Below, piece by piece: positions 17,280-25,890 of a stretch of 64,000 nt of DNA; the first letter of the stretch is position 1; the number at the start of each line of letters is the position of its first letter. This stretch comes from Lachnotalea sp. AF33-28. Its GTDB lineage: Bacteria; Bacillota; Clostridia; Lachnospirales; Lachnospiraceae. Position numbers and translations under genes: made by a program. The stretch is from the NCBI RefSeq assembly GCF_003477885.1, contig NZ_QUEE01000004.1, positions 248,001-312,000 of the forward strand, read 5' to 3'. The notes under the pieces are model-generated. The model had not been told where the DNA came from. It saw nothing but the letters and a program-made list of their open reading frames with translations, and did not search any database.

Positions 17280-17824
17280 GTAAAGCGATAGGAATGGCTG
17301 AATACAAGACGGTATCTGCAGGTATCGTGGCAGCGGATGCGATGGTCAAAACAGCGGACATTGATATTGTGGAAGCGCAGACCGTTTGTCCTGGCAAATA
17401 TATCATACTGATTACCGGCGATTTAAGCGCGGTGAACGCCGCTGTGGAGACCGCCAGAACAAACTATGAAAAACATCTGATTGACAGCTTTATACTGGGA
17501 AATCCCCATGATAAGATCATTCCGGCACTTTACGGCGCGACGGAGATCAGTGAGCTGCAGGCTCTGGGCATACTGGAGACATACTCAGCGGCGTCCATCA
17601 TTGTGGCGGCGGATACCGCAGCTAAGACGGCTATGGTGGATCTGGTGGAGATCCGTGTGGCGAGGGGAATGTGCGGAAAATCCTTTATGCTGATTACCGG
17701 AGACATAGCAGCCGTACAGGCTGCCATCGACAACGCGAAAAATGCGATCGGTGAAAACGGCATGTTCCTGGATTCCTCCGTTATTGCCAATCCGGATAAG
17801 AAGATTTGCAATAAGATCGTATAG
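17276..17824 (+). CDS. pduT: Tandem-domain BMC-T shell protein, PduT type
   Basis: 182 residues with two BMC domains (1-90, 95-182), forming a trimer that mimics a hexamer. Cys38 in AQTVCPGKY is at the position that binds a [4Fe-4S] cluster in the pore of known PduT. It is translationally coupled to pduS, the expected partner for electron transfer through the shell. Confidence 0.9.
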   Translation: MSKAIGMAEYKTVSAGIVAADAMVKTADIDIVEAQTVCPGKYIILITGDLSAVNAAVETARTNYEKHLIDSFILGNPHDKIIPALYGATEISELQALGILETYSAASIIVAADTAAKTAMVDLVEIRVARGMCGKSFMLITGDIAAVQAAIDNAKNAIGENGMFLDSSVIANPDKKICNKIV

Positions 17825-17869
17825 CGTCTGTTTTCTATGCGAAGGTGAGCATCTAAGGGGGACGGGACA

Positions 17870-18649
17870 ATGCTGGCAATTGAGCGCAGAAATCTGATAT
17901 TGGGCAAACTTCAGGAAGAAGGAAAAGTAATTGTGACCGCGCTTAGCCAGGAATTCGGCGTTTCGGAAGAAACCATCCGCCGTGACCTGGAGAAGCTGGA
18001 ATCCGACGGCTATGCGGTGAAAGCGTATGGAGGAGCTGTGTTGAATGAGAATAATAACACAGAGCTTCCGTTTATAGTACGCAAAAACAAAAATGTGACG
18101 GCAAAACAAAAAATTGCCTCCATGGCGGCCGGTCTGATCAAGGATGGGGACTGTGTGATGCTGGATGCCAGCTCCACCGCGGTATTTGTGGCAAAACACT
18201 TAAAAGAGAAAAAAAATATGACCGTCATCACCAATTCCATCGAGATACTGCTGGAATTGGCGGATGTAACAGGCTGGCAGGTGCTCTCCACCGGAGGCAT
18301 GGTGAAGGAGGGCAGTCTCGCTCTGATCGGCCGTCAGGCTGAGGAGATGCTGTCAGGCTTTCATGTGGATGTTTCCGTGGTGTCCTGCAAAGGTATGGAT
18401 CTGGAGGCCGGATTTACGGATTCCAGCGAAATGCATGCCGAGATAAAGAAAAAGATGCTGAAAGCGGCCAGACACAAAGTCCTGGCTGTGGACAGCTCCA
18501 AGTTCGGTAAAATTTCATTTAAGGAAATCGGCCGCTTTGAAGATCTGACGGAAGTGGTGACCGATTGCGAACCGGATGAAAACTGGAAAGCGTTGTTTTC
18601 TGCTGCCGGCATTGAATGTATTTATTCGGAAGATGATTCGGCGGTTTAA
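17870..18649 (+). CDS. DeoR-family sugar-phosphate-responsive regulator
   Basis: 259 residues. The N-terminal DeoR helix-turn-helix is ERRNLILGKLQEEGKV...SQEFGVSEETIRRDLEKLE. The C-terminal DeoRC effector domain shares the isomerase-like fold (DCVMLDASSTA, VITNSIEILLEL). It lies 45 bp after pduT with no terminator between, so it is probably co-transcribed with and controls the microcompartment genes. The effector is likely a phosphorylated deoxysugar or breakdown product, by analogy only. The AAAACCACACAA sites at both promoters are candidate targets. Confidence 0.88.
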   Translation: MLAIERRNLILGKLQEEGKVIVTALSQEFGVSEETIRRDLEKLESDGYAVKAYGGAVLNENNNTELPFIVRKNKNVTAKQKIASMAAGLIKDGDCVMLDASSTAVFVAKHLKEKKNMTVITNSIEILLELADVTGWQVLSTGGMVKEGSLALIGRQAEEMLSGFHVDVSVVSCKGMDLEAGFTDSSEMHAEIKKKMLKAARHKVLAVDSSKFGKISFKEIGRFEDLTEVVTDCEPDENWKALFSAAGIECIYSEDDSAV

Positions 18650-18680
18650 GAACAGTGGTTGAGTTGAATATTTGAGGAGG

Positions 18681-18712
18681 AGAACGGTGTCCTGTATGGG
18701 GGCACCGTTTTC
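18681..18712 (+). terminator. Intrinsic terminator after the microcompartment locus
   Basis: AACGGTG (18683-18689) pairs with CACCGTT (18703-18709), followed by TTTCTT. It closes the operon after the DeoR gene. Confidence 0.7.
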
Positions 18713-18884
18713 TTATGTCTCCAAAACTGCTACGTATAAATAGGTATACAGCCGGCATACAGTGTTATGAGCGGTTATTTTGTAAATTGTGATGATTCTT
18801 TATAAAAAAATTAAGAAATTTGTCGAAAAAGTATGATAGAATAGTACCCATATGATCAGCACCAAAAAGAGGAGATCAGATAAT

Positions 18885-19655
18885 ATGAAATGGGTTAAAA
18901 AGAAAAACAAGATTGCTGCACAGGAAGCGGCGGCGGCCGCGGAAACTGCGGCGGCGGATGTAATAGCGTTAAAGGCCGTGCCTGCTAAAAAGGTGCAGGA
19001 GCCTGCGGTTGTGAAGAAGTACACGCTCGATCTCAATAAATGTATCTGGATATTCACCATCGGCAGTCTGTTCGGATATATTCTGGAGACTCTGTGGTAT
19101 TTTTCGCAGAGGGGCTACTGGCTGAACCGTCAGGGCATGGTTTACGGACCTTTCAGCCAGATTTACGGATTCGGCGCGGTGATCATCTGTCTCTGCCTGA
19201 ACTGGCTGCAGGGTAAAAACAGTACATATACATTTCTGGGGAGCGCTGTGTTAGGTTCGTCATTTGAATATCTGGCCTCTGTTTTTCAGGAAAAAGTGTT
19301 TGGAGTCGTATCCTGGAACTACAGCAACCAGGCCTGGAATTTAAACGGAAGGATCAGCCTGTCCATGGCATTTATATGGGGCATCGCAGGTATGCTCTTT
19401 ATGAAGCATACCTATCCCTGGATGATGGAGCAGTTAGAAAAGATTCCGAAGAAGATCGGCGTGATACTGGCCCGCTGCCTGCTCGTCTTCTTCATTTTTG
19501 ACCTGTCTTTATCCAGCGCCGCCCTGTACCGGCAGATGGAACGCCGCGAAGGGGTCCCTGCCAATAATATTGTGCGGGAATTTCTGGATGAGCATTTCGA
19601 TGATGAGCGTCTGGACAGCATCTATACCACCGCCAAACCGGTGCCGAGAAAGTGA
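18885..19655 (+). CDS. CmpB-type (PF06541) putative ABC-transporter permease
   Basis: 256 residues from ATG 18885, chosen because AGAGGAG precedes it. The in-frame ATG at 18852 lies almost at the expected transcription start. After an Ala-rich charged stretch (residues 10-40) there are about five hydrophobic segments. RQGMVYGPFSQIYGFGAV is the hallmark of PF06541. Members are called type IV ABC-transporter proteins, but the transport role is not proven and no ATPase gene is adjacent. Confidence 0.75.
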   Translation: MKWVKKKNKIAAQEAAAAAETAAADVIALKAVPAKKVQEPAVVKKYTLDLNKCIWIFTIGSLFGYILETLWYFSQRGYWLNRQGMVYGPFSQIYGFGAVIICLCLNWLQGKNSTYTFLGSAVLGSSFEYLASVFQEKVFGVVSWNYSNQAWNLNGRISLSMAFIWGIAGMLFMKHTYPWMMEQLEKIPKKIGVILARCLLVFFIFDLSLSSAALYRQMERREGVPANNIVREFLDEHFDDERLDSIYTTAKPVPRK

Positions 19656-19666
19656 GGGTACAGCGG

Positions 19667-19875
19667 GTTACTGTTCACACGCTGCCGATCAAGCAGCGTA
19701 TGAGAAGGCAGGGTATGGTCCTCATAGGGATCCCTTGAAGCCCGCCGGTACTTATTGCTGTGTATTTTACAGCATTAGTACCGCTGCGCGCTTCACGGAG
19801 CGAGAGCGGGTCCCAATGAGGACCATACCCTGCCCTCTCATACACGGGAATTTTTCGGTAACTGTGAACAGTAAC
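19667..19875 (+). mobile_element. Palindromic MITE-like element, copy B (209 bp)
   Basis: Ends GTTACTGTTCAC/GTGAACAGTAAC. Flanks TACAGCGG and GACAGCGG agree at 7 of 8 positions. The inner arms 19699-19721 and 19820-19842 pair at 22 of 23 positions and enclose the conserved GGTCCTCAT...ATGAGGACC core. This is the intact version of copy A. Confidence 0.85.
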
Positions 19876-19888
19876 GACAGCGGACTTG

Positions 19889-19953
19889 AGTTCCCTCGCC
19901 ATACATGATAGAATGTACTGGAAGATATTACATAGTATAAGCGTGAGGGAACT
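19889..19953 (+). promoter_or_regulatory. Inverted repeat spanning the MATE gene leader
   Basis: AGTTCCCTC (19889-19897) and GAGGGAACT (19945-19953) are perfect complements. The right half contains the likely ribosome site just before ATG 19956. The arms could bind a regulator or mask the ribosome site in the RNA. Confidence 0.4.
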
Positions 19954-19955
19954 GT

Positions 19956-21326
19956 ATGACGGATCGAATTAAAGATATGACAGCAGGAAAACCGGCAGGG
20001 CTTATTTTTACATTTGCCCTGCCTTTAATGTTGGGAAATATATTTCAGCAGCTGTATACCATGGTGGATACGGCCGTTGTCGGACGGGGGATCGGCGTGG
20101 ATGCCCTGGCGGCTCTGGGCGCCGCTGACTGGCTGAACTGGATGGCGCTGGGCTTAAGCGTGGGACTGGCGCAGGGATTTTCCATATTGGTGTCTCAGCG
20201 GTTTGGCGCCGGCGACCTGGACGGGATGAGAAGGGCTGTGGCCATGTCCATCCTGCTATCCGCCGCGATCGCGGTAGGGTTCACGGTGATATTTGAGGCT
20301 GTGGCAGCGCCGGCCTTAAGGCTGATGAATACGGCAGAGCATATTTTTGACATGTCTCTCACCTATCTAAGGATATCCTATGGCGGCATAGTGATCATTA
20401 TGGGATATAATATCCTGGCATCCATCTTAAGGGCGCTGGGGGATAGCAGGACTCCGCTGTATGCGATGGTGGTGGCTGCTTTTGTGAATGTGGTGCTGGA
20501 TCTGCTGTTTGTAATGGTGTTTCACTGGGGGGTGGCGGGAGCCGCCATTGCCACGGTGACCGCACAGCTTTTTTCCTGTGTTTTCTGCATCCGGGCGATC
20601 TGCAGGGTGCACATCCTGAAACTGACCGGAGAGGACTGGAGGCCGGACAAGTCCGTGATGCGCCGTCTCCTCAGCCTGGGCGCGCCTGTTTCCTTCCAGA
20701 ATGGGATCATCGCGGTGGGCGGCATGGTGGTGCAGTCGGTGGTAAACCGTTTCGGGGTAGTGTTTGTGGCGGGCTTTACTGCAACCAATAAGCTGTATGG
20801 CCTTTTGGAGATCGCTGCGACTTCCTTCGGATACTCGGTGACCACCTATATGGGCCAGAATCTGGGCGCGGGCAGGTATAAACGCATCCGCCAGGGCATG
20901 CGCAGCGCTGTAGTGATGGCCATTGCCACATCCCTGGTAGTCTCCGCTGTTGTGATACTCTGGGGCAGAAACATATTGTCCCTGTTCGTGTCCGCCGGTG
21001 AAGCGAATGCACCGCAGGTGCTAAGCGTTGCCTACAATTATTTATTTGTGATGGGCAGTATGCTGTTTATCCTGTACCTGCTCCATATTTACCGATCCGC
21101 ACTGCAGGGACTTGGCGATACCGTGACGCCGATGATCTCCGGCATTGTGGAACTGGTCATGCGCGTGGGCGCAGCGCTGCTTTTGCCGGCGCTGCTCAAC
21201 GAATGGGGCATCTACCTGGCTGAGATATGGGCCTGGACCGGGGCCGCCATACTGCTGATTGCTGTCTACTATGTCCGCGTGAGGAAATTTGGCGGGTATG
21301 AGGACGGCGAGAGTATACAAAAGTGA
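19956..21326 (+). CDS. MATE-family efflux transporter
   Basis: 456 residues with about twelve membrane spans in two six-helix halves, the usual MatE length. The N-terminus (AGLIFTFALPLMLGNIFQQLYTMVDTAVVGR, read in two overlapping motifs) is typical of the DinF/NorM group. It exports cationic drugs or metabolites using a sodium or proton gradient. The substrate is unknown. It overlaps a following GTG codon, but that gene is better started at 21338. Confidence 0.9.
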   Translation: MTDRIKDMTAGKPAGLIFTFALPLMLGNIFQQLYTMVDTAVVGRGIGVDALAALGAADWLNWMALGLSVGLAQGFSILVSQRFGAGDLDGMRRAVAMSILLSAAIAVGFTVIFEAVAAPALRLMNTAEHIFDMSLTYLRISYGGIVIIMGYNILASILRALGDSRTPLYAMVVAAFVNVVLDLLFVMVFHWGVAGAAIATVTAQLFSCVFCIRAICRVHILKLTGEDWRPDKSVMRRLLSLGAPVSFQNGIIAVGGMVVQSVVNRFGVVFVAGFTATNKLYGLLEIAATSFGYSVTTYMGQNLGAGRYKRIRQGMRSAVVMAIATSLVVSAVVILWGRNILSLFVSAGEANAPQVLSVAYNYLFVMGSMLFILYLLHIYRSALQGLGDTVTPMISGIVELVMRVGAALLLPALLNEWGIYLAEIWAWTGAAILLIAVYYVRVRKFGGYEDGESIQK

Positions 21327-21337
21327 AGGGTGCACTT

Positions 21338-22233
21338 ATGAAAATTTTGATGCATTTAATAATTATTCTGTTTATTCTTTCGGGATGCTCCAATAAATAC
21401 AGCATTGATAATGCGGAAACATCTTCTTTCCAAAGTAATAGTAATAACGAATCTATGTCTGCGGAAGAGCTATCAGATAATGAATCTTCACTCCAGGCGG
21501 AAACTCCAACAGAAAATAATTTGCCTGAAATGTCGATAGAAGAAGTGATCAAACTCTCAAAAAAAACAAATTTGAACTTGAAAGATTTATATTACTTTAA
21601 GGGAGCTGTTATTGATCGTACCCCATCTTCTTCGGAAATAAATATTATGTATTATCCGTTTACGCAGAGCAATATTAATTTTAGGCTAAGAATTATTTCA
21701 GGAAAAAATGATGGTACATTAATACATACATTTTTAACCAGAATGGATAACAACATGGAGGTCGATATAAGAAATGGTAACATAGAGCATGTGGTTTTCG
21801 GCACAGTTAGCATGGCGGATTATCTAAGGTGTGAGTTGCCTGAAGATCTTTCTGAAGGACCGTTTATTCCGTATATGGATGCCAGTGCAGGTGGTAATTA
21901 CCTCTTTTTAAATGGTGAAACTGCTGCTGTTGGGGGAATAGAATATTATCACAATTTAAATCCATATTTTGAAGACGGATATCTCGCAAAGGTAGATTCA
22001 ATATCGAATCATTCTTCTTATGGAGAATTCCTTCCAGGTAAAACAGTGATATCGTTACGGAATATATTAATGCTATAAAGTCCGCTTCTGTTGCTTTAAA
22101 TGGGCTTGAGCAATATAGTAATATCAAAGTATATTATACAAAAGAAAATATACAGTATAGTAATTCCAGTTCTGTGGGCATGGCATCAGGATTAAGTTAT
22201 TGCTTGTTTCTGGGGCTGTTGCACACTGATTGA
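21338..22233 (+). pseudogene. Frameshifted lipoprotein gene, possibly S16 (Lon-like) peptidase domain
   Basis: From ATG 21338 the frame gives 246 residues and stops at 22078. A lipoprotein signal (MKILMHLIIILFILSGC) is followed by a Ser/Asn-rich linker. From 22045 the -1 frame continues protein-like for 62 residues to TGA 22231-22233, so one base was probably lost near 22035-22046. The joined sequence (GEFLPGK...SDIVTEYINAIKSASVAL, then KVYYTKEN...SSSVGMASGL) has the order of a Lon proteolytic domain (GQLGDVMKESA, then the GPSAG serine region). It ends before the catalytic lysine. The similarity is weak and by eye. The gene is AT-rich compared with its neighbours, suggesting transfer. No other function is recognised. 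Confidence 0.55.
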
Positions 22234-22368
22234 AAAATCGTAGGTGCGGCAGCGCTTTTTGGGTAACCACTCAATAAAATAGTACGAAAACGGTATGATT
22301 GCATGAACATGAATAATCAGTATAGCTTTGTATAAAGTAAAACATCCTATATATTTTAAATTACTATA

Positions 22369-22397
22369 TTGCATAATTGAATAGCGTGTGATATAGT
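22369..22397 (+). promoter_or_regulatory. Promoter of the padR operon
   Basis: TTGCAT at 22369-22374, a 17-bp spacer, TATAGT at 22392-22397. The remainder of 22234-22504 has no gene. Confidence 0.5.
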
Positions 22398-22442
22398 ATA
22401 GAAAAGCGAAACTGAAGCTTAGGATAATGCCATAAAAAGTAT

Positions 22443-22485
22443 GCACACTGACGTGTGCGCAGGTCATCAGCCTGCGGCTGGTGAC
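22443..22485 (+). other. Double-hairpin motif in the padR leader, shared with repeat copy C
   Basis: GCACAC-TGAC-GTGTGC (22443-22458), a GCAG spacer, then GTCATCAGCC-TGC-GGCTGGTGAC (22463-22485). The same two hairpins with the same spacer occur at 41106-41149, and base pairs in each stem are changed on both sides. It lies just before the ribosome site AGGAAGGAGG of the padR gene. Confidence 0.65.
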
Positions 22486-22504
22486 ATAGGAAGGAGGTGC
22501 ATAT

Positions 22505-22822
22505 ATGAATGCACAGTTTAAAAAAGGGGCATTAGAACTCTGTGTGCTGTCAAAGCTGGTGCCGGCGGACCGATACGGGTACGAGTTGGCAGAGGCGATT
22601 TCAGGCAGGATGGAAATTGCTACCGGCACGCTGTACCTGATTTTAAAGCGAATGAAAGATGAGGCCTATGTGGAAACTTATCTGGTGGAGTCAGACGGCG
22701 GACCGGCCAGAAAGTATTATCATCTGACGGAGAAAGGGCGCAGCTATCATAAGGAGTTAAAGGAACAGTGGAAAGAGTTCGTGGCCGCTGTTAATCATCT
22801 GATCGAGGAGGAAGAGCAATGA
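22505..22822 (+). CDS. PadR-family transcriptional regulator
   Basis: 105 residues. Winged-helix PadR fold: FKKGALELCVLSKLVPADRYGYELAEAIS, then TGTLYLILKRMKDEAYV and GPARKYYHLTEKG. It probably represses its own operon. It overlaps the next gene by ATGA. PadR/DUF1700 pairs are common in Firmicutes and often respond to envelope stress or antimicrobial compounds. Confidence 0.92.
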   Translation: MNAQFKKGALELCVLSKLVPADRYGYELAEAISGRMEIATGTLYLILKRMKDEAYVETYLVESDGGPARKYYHLTEKGRSYHKELKEQWKEFVAAVNHLIEEEEQ

Positions 22823-24180
22823 ATAAGCAGGAGTATATGGAGGACTTAAAGCGCAGGCTGTGCATTTTTCCGGAGGAGCTGTCCGGTGAAATCATGGAAG
22901 ATTACGAGGAGCATTTCCGGGTAGGGATGAGCAGAGGCAAGAGCGAGGAGTTAATCTGCGACGAACTGGGCGATGTGACGGAGATGATCGAAGAGATCAA
23001 AGAGCTGCAGGGATATACCGGACAGACCTTCGCCGGAGCGGTTCCGCTGGTGCAGGACATAAAGCCGCAGGAAAGCGAACAAAAGGATACGGCACCGCAG
23101 AGTTTGGAAAATAAAGAGGAAGATACTGTGCAAAGAGAGATAAAACAGGCGGAGACAGAACCGGAAGAGGAAAAAACGGCGGCGGTCAATCCGGGGACGG
23201 AAGAAGCAAAATCAGAACAGGATTTTACGGATCATTCCGCCGCAGGAGGAGACCTGTCCATCAATAAAGTCGTGATTGATGGGATCTTTGCGGATGTGAC
23301 GGTCCAGAAATCGGCGGATGGCTGTGTGGAAGTGATCTACGAAAATAACGGCAGTGAAAGAGATCAGTCGCTGTATCATTTTTATAAAAGGACAGAGGGC
23401 AGGACATTGTATGCAGGCCTCGAAAAATCGGATCTTTACAGCGGAATCCTTCGCTTTTTATCCGTTCCGAGGATACGGATCACAGTGTTTGCACCTCATG
23501 GCATGGATGAGATAACGGTTACTACCGCCAGCGGAGATGTGGAATTTTATGAAACGGATGCGGATAAGGTGACCGGAAAAAGCGCCAGCGGTGACATCCG
23601 GCTGGAGACAGTGCGCACGGGTCACGGGACATTCTCGACCTTAAGCGGAGATGTAAAGGCCCACAGCGTTATGGGAGAGAACATTTCGTTTTCCAGCAAG
23701 AGCGGCACCCTGAAGCTGGAAAATTGTGATATCGATAAAATCCATGGCAGCAGCTTAAGCGGAAATGTGAAATTGGAAGGCGTAAAATCGGAAAAGATGA
23801 CGGGAAAAAGCACCAGCGGCAACGTAAAGCTGTCCGGCGTGGCGGGCAAGGAAATGGAACTTAGCTCGATCAGCGGCGATGTGAAGGTGGAAGGTTCCAA
23901 AGTAGGCTATCTGTCCGCATCTGCCAAGAGCGGCAGCGTGAAAGTGGAAGCCGGGATCGGAGAAGCGGATCTAAATTCCATCAGCGGCAATATCAATGTG
24001 GATCTGCACAATGGGGCGGATGGCTACCGGGCTGAGTCCAGGACAGTGAGCGGTTCTGTGACACTGCAGTACGGAGAAGAGAAAGTGAAGATATCCGGAA
24101 AAGGGACCCATACATTTGGAAACGGAGAGATCGTGCTCCGCGCGAAAACCGTGTCCGGAAGCATAAAGATAAACGGTTAG
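22819..24180 (+). CDS. DUF1700 (HAAS)-DUF4097 repeat protein
   Basis: 453 residues. The N-terminal about 65 residues are a HAAS/DUF1700 domain (YMEDLKRRLCIFPEEL...GDVTEMIEEI). An acidic Glu-rich linker covers about 75-140. From about 150 to the end is a DUF4097 beta-helix with repeated SGDV, SGNV and SGSV rungs. Family members are often membrane-linked, but no membrane span is visible here. It is coupled to padR, the usual partner. Its biochemical role is unknown. Confidence 0.85.
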   Translation: MNKQEYMEDLKRRLCIFPEELSGEIMEDYEEHFRVGMSRGKSEELICDELGDVTEMIEEIKELQGYTGQTFAGAVPLVQDIKPQESEQKDTAPQSLENKEEDTVQREIKQAETEPEEEKTAAVNPGTEEAKSEQDFTDHSAAGGDLSINKVVIDGIFADVTVQKSADGCVEVIYENNGSERDQSLYHFYKRTEGRTLYAGLEKSDLYSGILRFLSVPRIRITVFAPHGMDEITVTTASGDVEFYETDADKVTGKSASGDIRLETVRTGHGTFSTLSGDVKAHSVMGENISFSSKSGTLKLENCDIDKIHGSSLSGNVKLEGVKSEKMTGKSTSGNVKLSGVAGKEMELSSISGDVKVEGSKVGYLSASAKSGSVKVEAGIGEADLNSISGNINVDLHNGADGYRAESRTVSGSVTLQYGEEKVKISGKGTHTFGNGEIVLRAKTVSGSIKING

Positions 24181-24275
24181 AGCGTTAAAATGAATCATTG
24201 ATATCTTGTGTGGATGAACTTGTTATGATACTATAGTAAGAGGCAAAAAGCAAAGTTTCACACAGGAGGAATAAA

Positions 24276-25577
24276 ATGAAACAGGATATGATAGTGATCT
24301 TGGATCTTGGAAGTACGGAAAATACGGTGATCGCACGGGCGGTCCGCGCGCTGGGCGTCTACAGTGAGATTTATCCGCATGATATTACGGCGGAGGAACT
24401 GAAGGCTCTTGCGAATGTGAAGGGAATCATCATAAACGGCGGACCCAACCGTGTCGTGGACGGTGTGGAAATCGATGTAAGACCGGAGATCTATGAGACC
24501 GGCATCCCCATGATCGCAGCAGATCATGCCCCTGCGAAGTGCGGCAGCATCGTGTGGCCAAAGGAAGAGGATGCGATCCGGGAAGCGCTGCGTCCTTTCG
24601 TGTTTGATACCTGCAAGGCGGAAGCTAACTGGAATATGAAGAATTTTATCGCCGATCAGGTGGAGCTTATCAGACGTCAGGTAGGGGATAAAAAGGTGCT
24701 GCTGGCGCTGTCCGGCGGTGTGGACAGCTCCGTGGTAGCGGCATTGCTGATCAAGGCGATCGGTAAGCAGCTGACCTGCGTGCATGTGAACCACGGCCTG
24801 ATGAGAAAGGGAGAATCGGAGAGCGTAGTTGAAGTATTCCGCAATCAGCTGGATGCTAATTTGATCTATGTGGATGCAACCGAACGTTTCTTAGGCAAGC
24901 TGGATGGCGTGGCCGATCCGGAGCAGAAGAGAAAGATCATCGGTGCGGAATTCATCCGCGTATTTGAAGAAGAGGCCAGAAAGCTGGAGGGAATTGATTT
25001 CCTGGCACAGGGCACCATCTATCCGGATATCGTGGAGAGCGGAACCAAAACCGCTAAGATGGTAAAATCCCACCACAATGTGGGTGGCCTGCCGGAAGAC
25101 ATGAAATTCGGCCTCGTGGAGCCGCTCCGCCAGCTCTTTAAGGATGAAGTCAGAGCCTGCGGTCTGGAGCTGGGGCTTCCCTACGGCATGGTATTCCGTC
25201 AGCCGTTCCCCGGACCGGGCCTGGGAGTCCGCTGTCTGGGAGCAATTACGAGGGAGAGGCTGGAAGCGGTCAGAGAATCCGATGCGATCTTAAGAGAAGA
25301 ATTTGCCAATGCGGGCCTGGACAAAAAGGTATGGCAGTATTTCACCATTGTTCCGGATTTCAAGTCTGTCGGCGTAAAGGACAACGCCAGGTGCTTCGAG
25401 TACCCGGTGATCATCCGCGCCGTCAACACGGTGGATGCGATGACCGCTACAGTGGAACAGGTGGAGTGGCCGCTGCTTCTTAAGATTACGGACCGGATCC
25501 TGAAAGAAGTAAAGAACGTGAACCGCGTATGCTATGATATGTCGCCAAAACCTACGGCTACGATTGAGTGGGAATAA
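24276..25577 (+). CDS. guaA: GMP synthase with degenerate, shortened glutaminase domain
   Basis: 433 residues, about 80-90 shorter than normal GuaA. The ATP-pyrophosphatase half is complete: LALSGGVDSSVVAALL (from about residue 142), SHHNVGGLPEDM, RQPFPGPGLGVR, and the C-terminal dimerisation domain ending PTATIEWE. The N-terminal glutaminase keeps its first part (MIVILDLGSTENTVIARAVR, GIIINGGPN). It lacks the GICYG nucleophile loop, where AADHAPAKC stands instead, and the later His-Glu dyad. It should therefore need free ammonia or a separate glutaminase partner. The last codons (Glu-Trp-Glu-stop) form the left repeat of the island that follows. Confidence 0.88.
   Translation: MKQDMIVILDLGSTENTVIARAVRALGVYSEIYPHDITAEELKALANVKGIIINGGPNRVVDGVEIDVRPEIYETGIPMIAADHAPAKCGSIVWPKEEDAIREALRPFVFDTCKAEANWNMKNFIADQVELIRRQVGDKKVLLALSGGVDSSVVAALLIKAIGKQLTCVHVNHGLMRKGESESVVEVFRNQLDANLIYVDATERFLGKLDGVADPEQKRKIIGAEFIRVFEEEARKLEGIDFLAQGTIYPDIVESGTKTAKMVKSHHNVGGLPEDMKFGLVEPLRQLFKDEVRACGLELGLPYGMVFRQPFPGPGLGVRCLGAITRERLEAVRESDAILREEFANAGLDKKVWQYFTIVPDFKSVGVKDNARCFEYPVIIRAVNTVDAMTATVEQVEWPLLLKITDRILKEVKNVNRVCYDMSPKPTATIEWE
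25566..25577 (+). repeat. attL of the guaA island (GAGTGGGAATAA)
   Basis: The last 12 bases of guaA, identical to 38953-38964. The 3' end of guaA is a known integration hotspot for genomic islands. Integrase remnants lie immediately inside. Confidence 0.8.
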
Positions 25578-25584
25578 ATAATAA

Positions 25585-25631
25585 AAAGCCGGTATCCCCA
25601 GTATTTACAAGGGATATCGGCTTTCTTTTTT
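25585..25631 (+). terminator. Intrinsic terminator after guaA
   Basis: AAAGCCGGTATCCC (25585-25598) pairs with GGGATATCGGCTTT (25611-25624) with one G-U pair, followed by CTTTTTT. It lies inside the island, so the element supplies the terminator of its host gene. Confidence 0.8.
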
Positions 25632-25654
25632 GTGCTGATGGAACTAAAACGGAA

Positions 25655-25820
25655 CTAAAAGCAATTTTGAAGCTTATCGGCGATTTCATCCCGCTTGTGC
25701 GGAAACAGATGGGAGTAAGTGTTCAATGTAGTTTCAACCTTTTCATGGCCCAGCCGGTCGGCTATGGACAAAGGTGAGAACCCTAATTCTATCAAAAGGC
25801 TTGCATGTGAATGCCTATAC
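25655..25820 (-). pseudogene. Tyrosine integrase C-terminal stump 1
   Basis: On the minus strand, 25820 down to the stop at 25655 reads RHSHASLLIELGF, then ADRLGHEKVETTLNTYSHLF, the C-terminal catalytic box with the Arg, His (LGHE) and Tyr (NTYSHL). The N-terminal parts are gone. It lies next to attL, as an island integrase should. Only about 55 residues remain, so it cannot be active. Confidence 0.8.
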
Positions 25821-25822
25821 AA

Positions 25823-25887
25823 TATAATAAAGACAAACCGCTCAAACCCTTGATTTTACGGGGTTCTTCCGATTTGTCTTTATTATA
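25823..25887. repeat. 15-bp inverted repeat between the two integrase stumps
   Basis: TATAATAAAGACAAA (25823-25837) and TTTGTCTTTATTATA (25873-25887) are perfect complements around a 35-base loop. It sits exactly where the two opposed integrase fragments meet. It could be a bidirectional terminator or a junction scar. Confidence 0.6.
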
Positions 25888-25890
25888 CTG

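Noticed and set aside
22035..22050. Programmed -1 frameshift in the lipoprotein gene
   Set aside because: The local sequence GGT AAA ACA GTG does not fit the X XXY YYZ slippery pattern, and the extended frame still lacks the end of the domain, so plain decay is more likely.
22443..22485. The padR leader hairpins as a sixth copy of the mobile repeat
   Set aside because: No GTTACTG-type ends and no flanking 8-mers are present. Only the central two-hairpin motif is shared.
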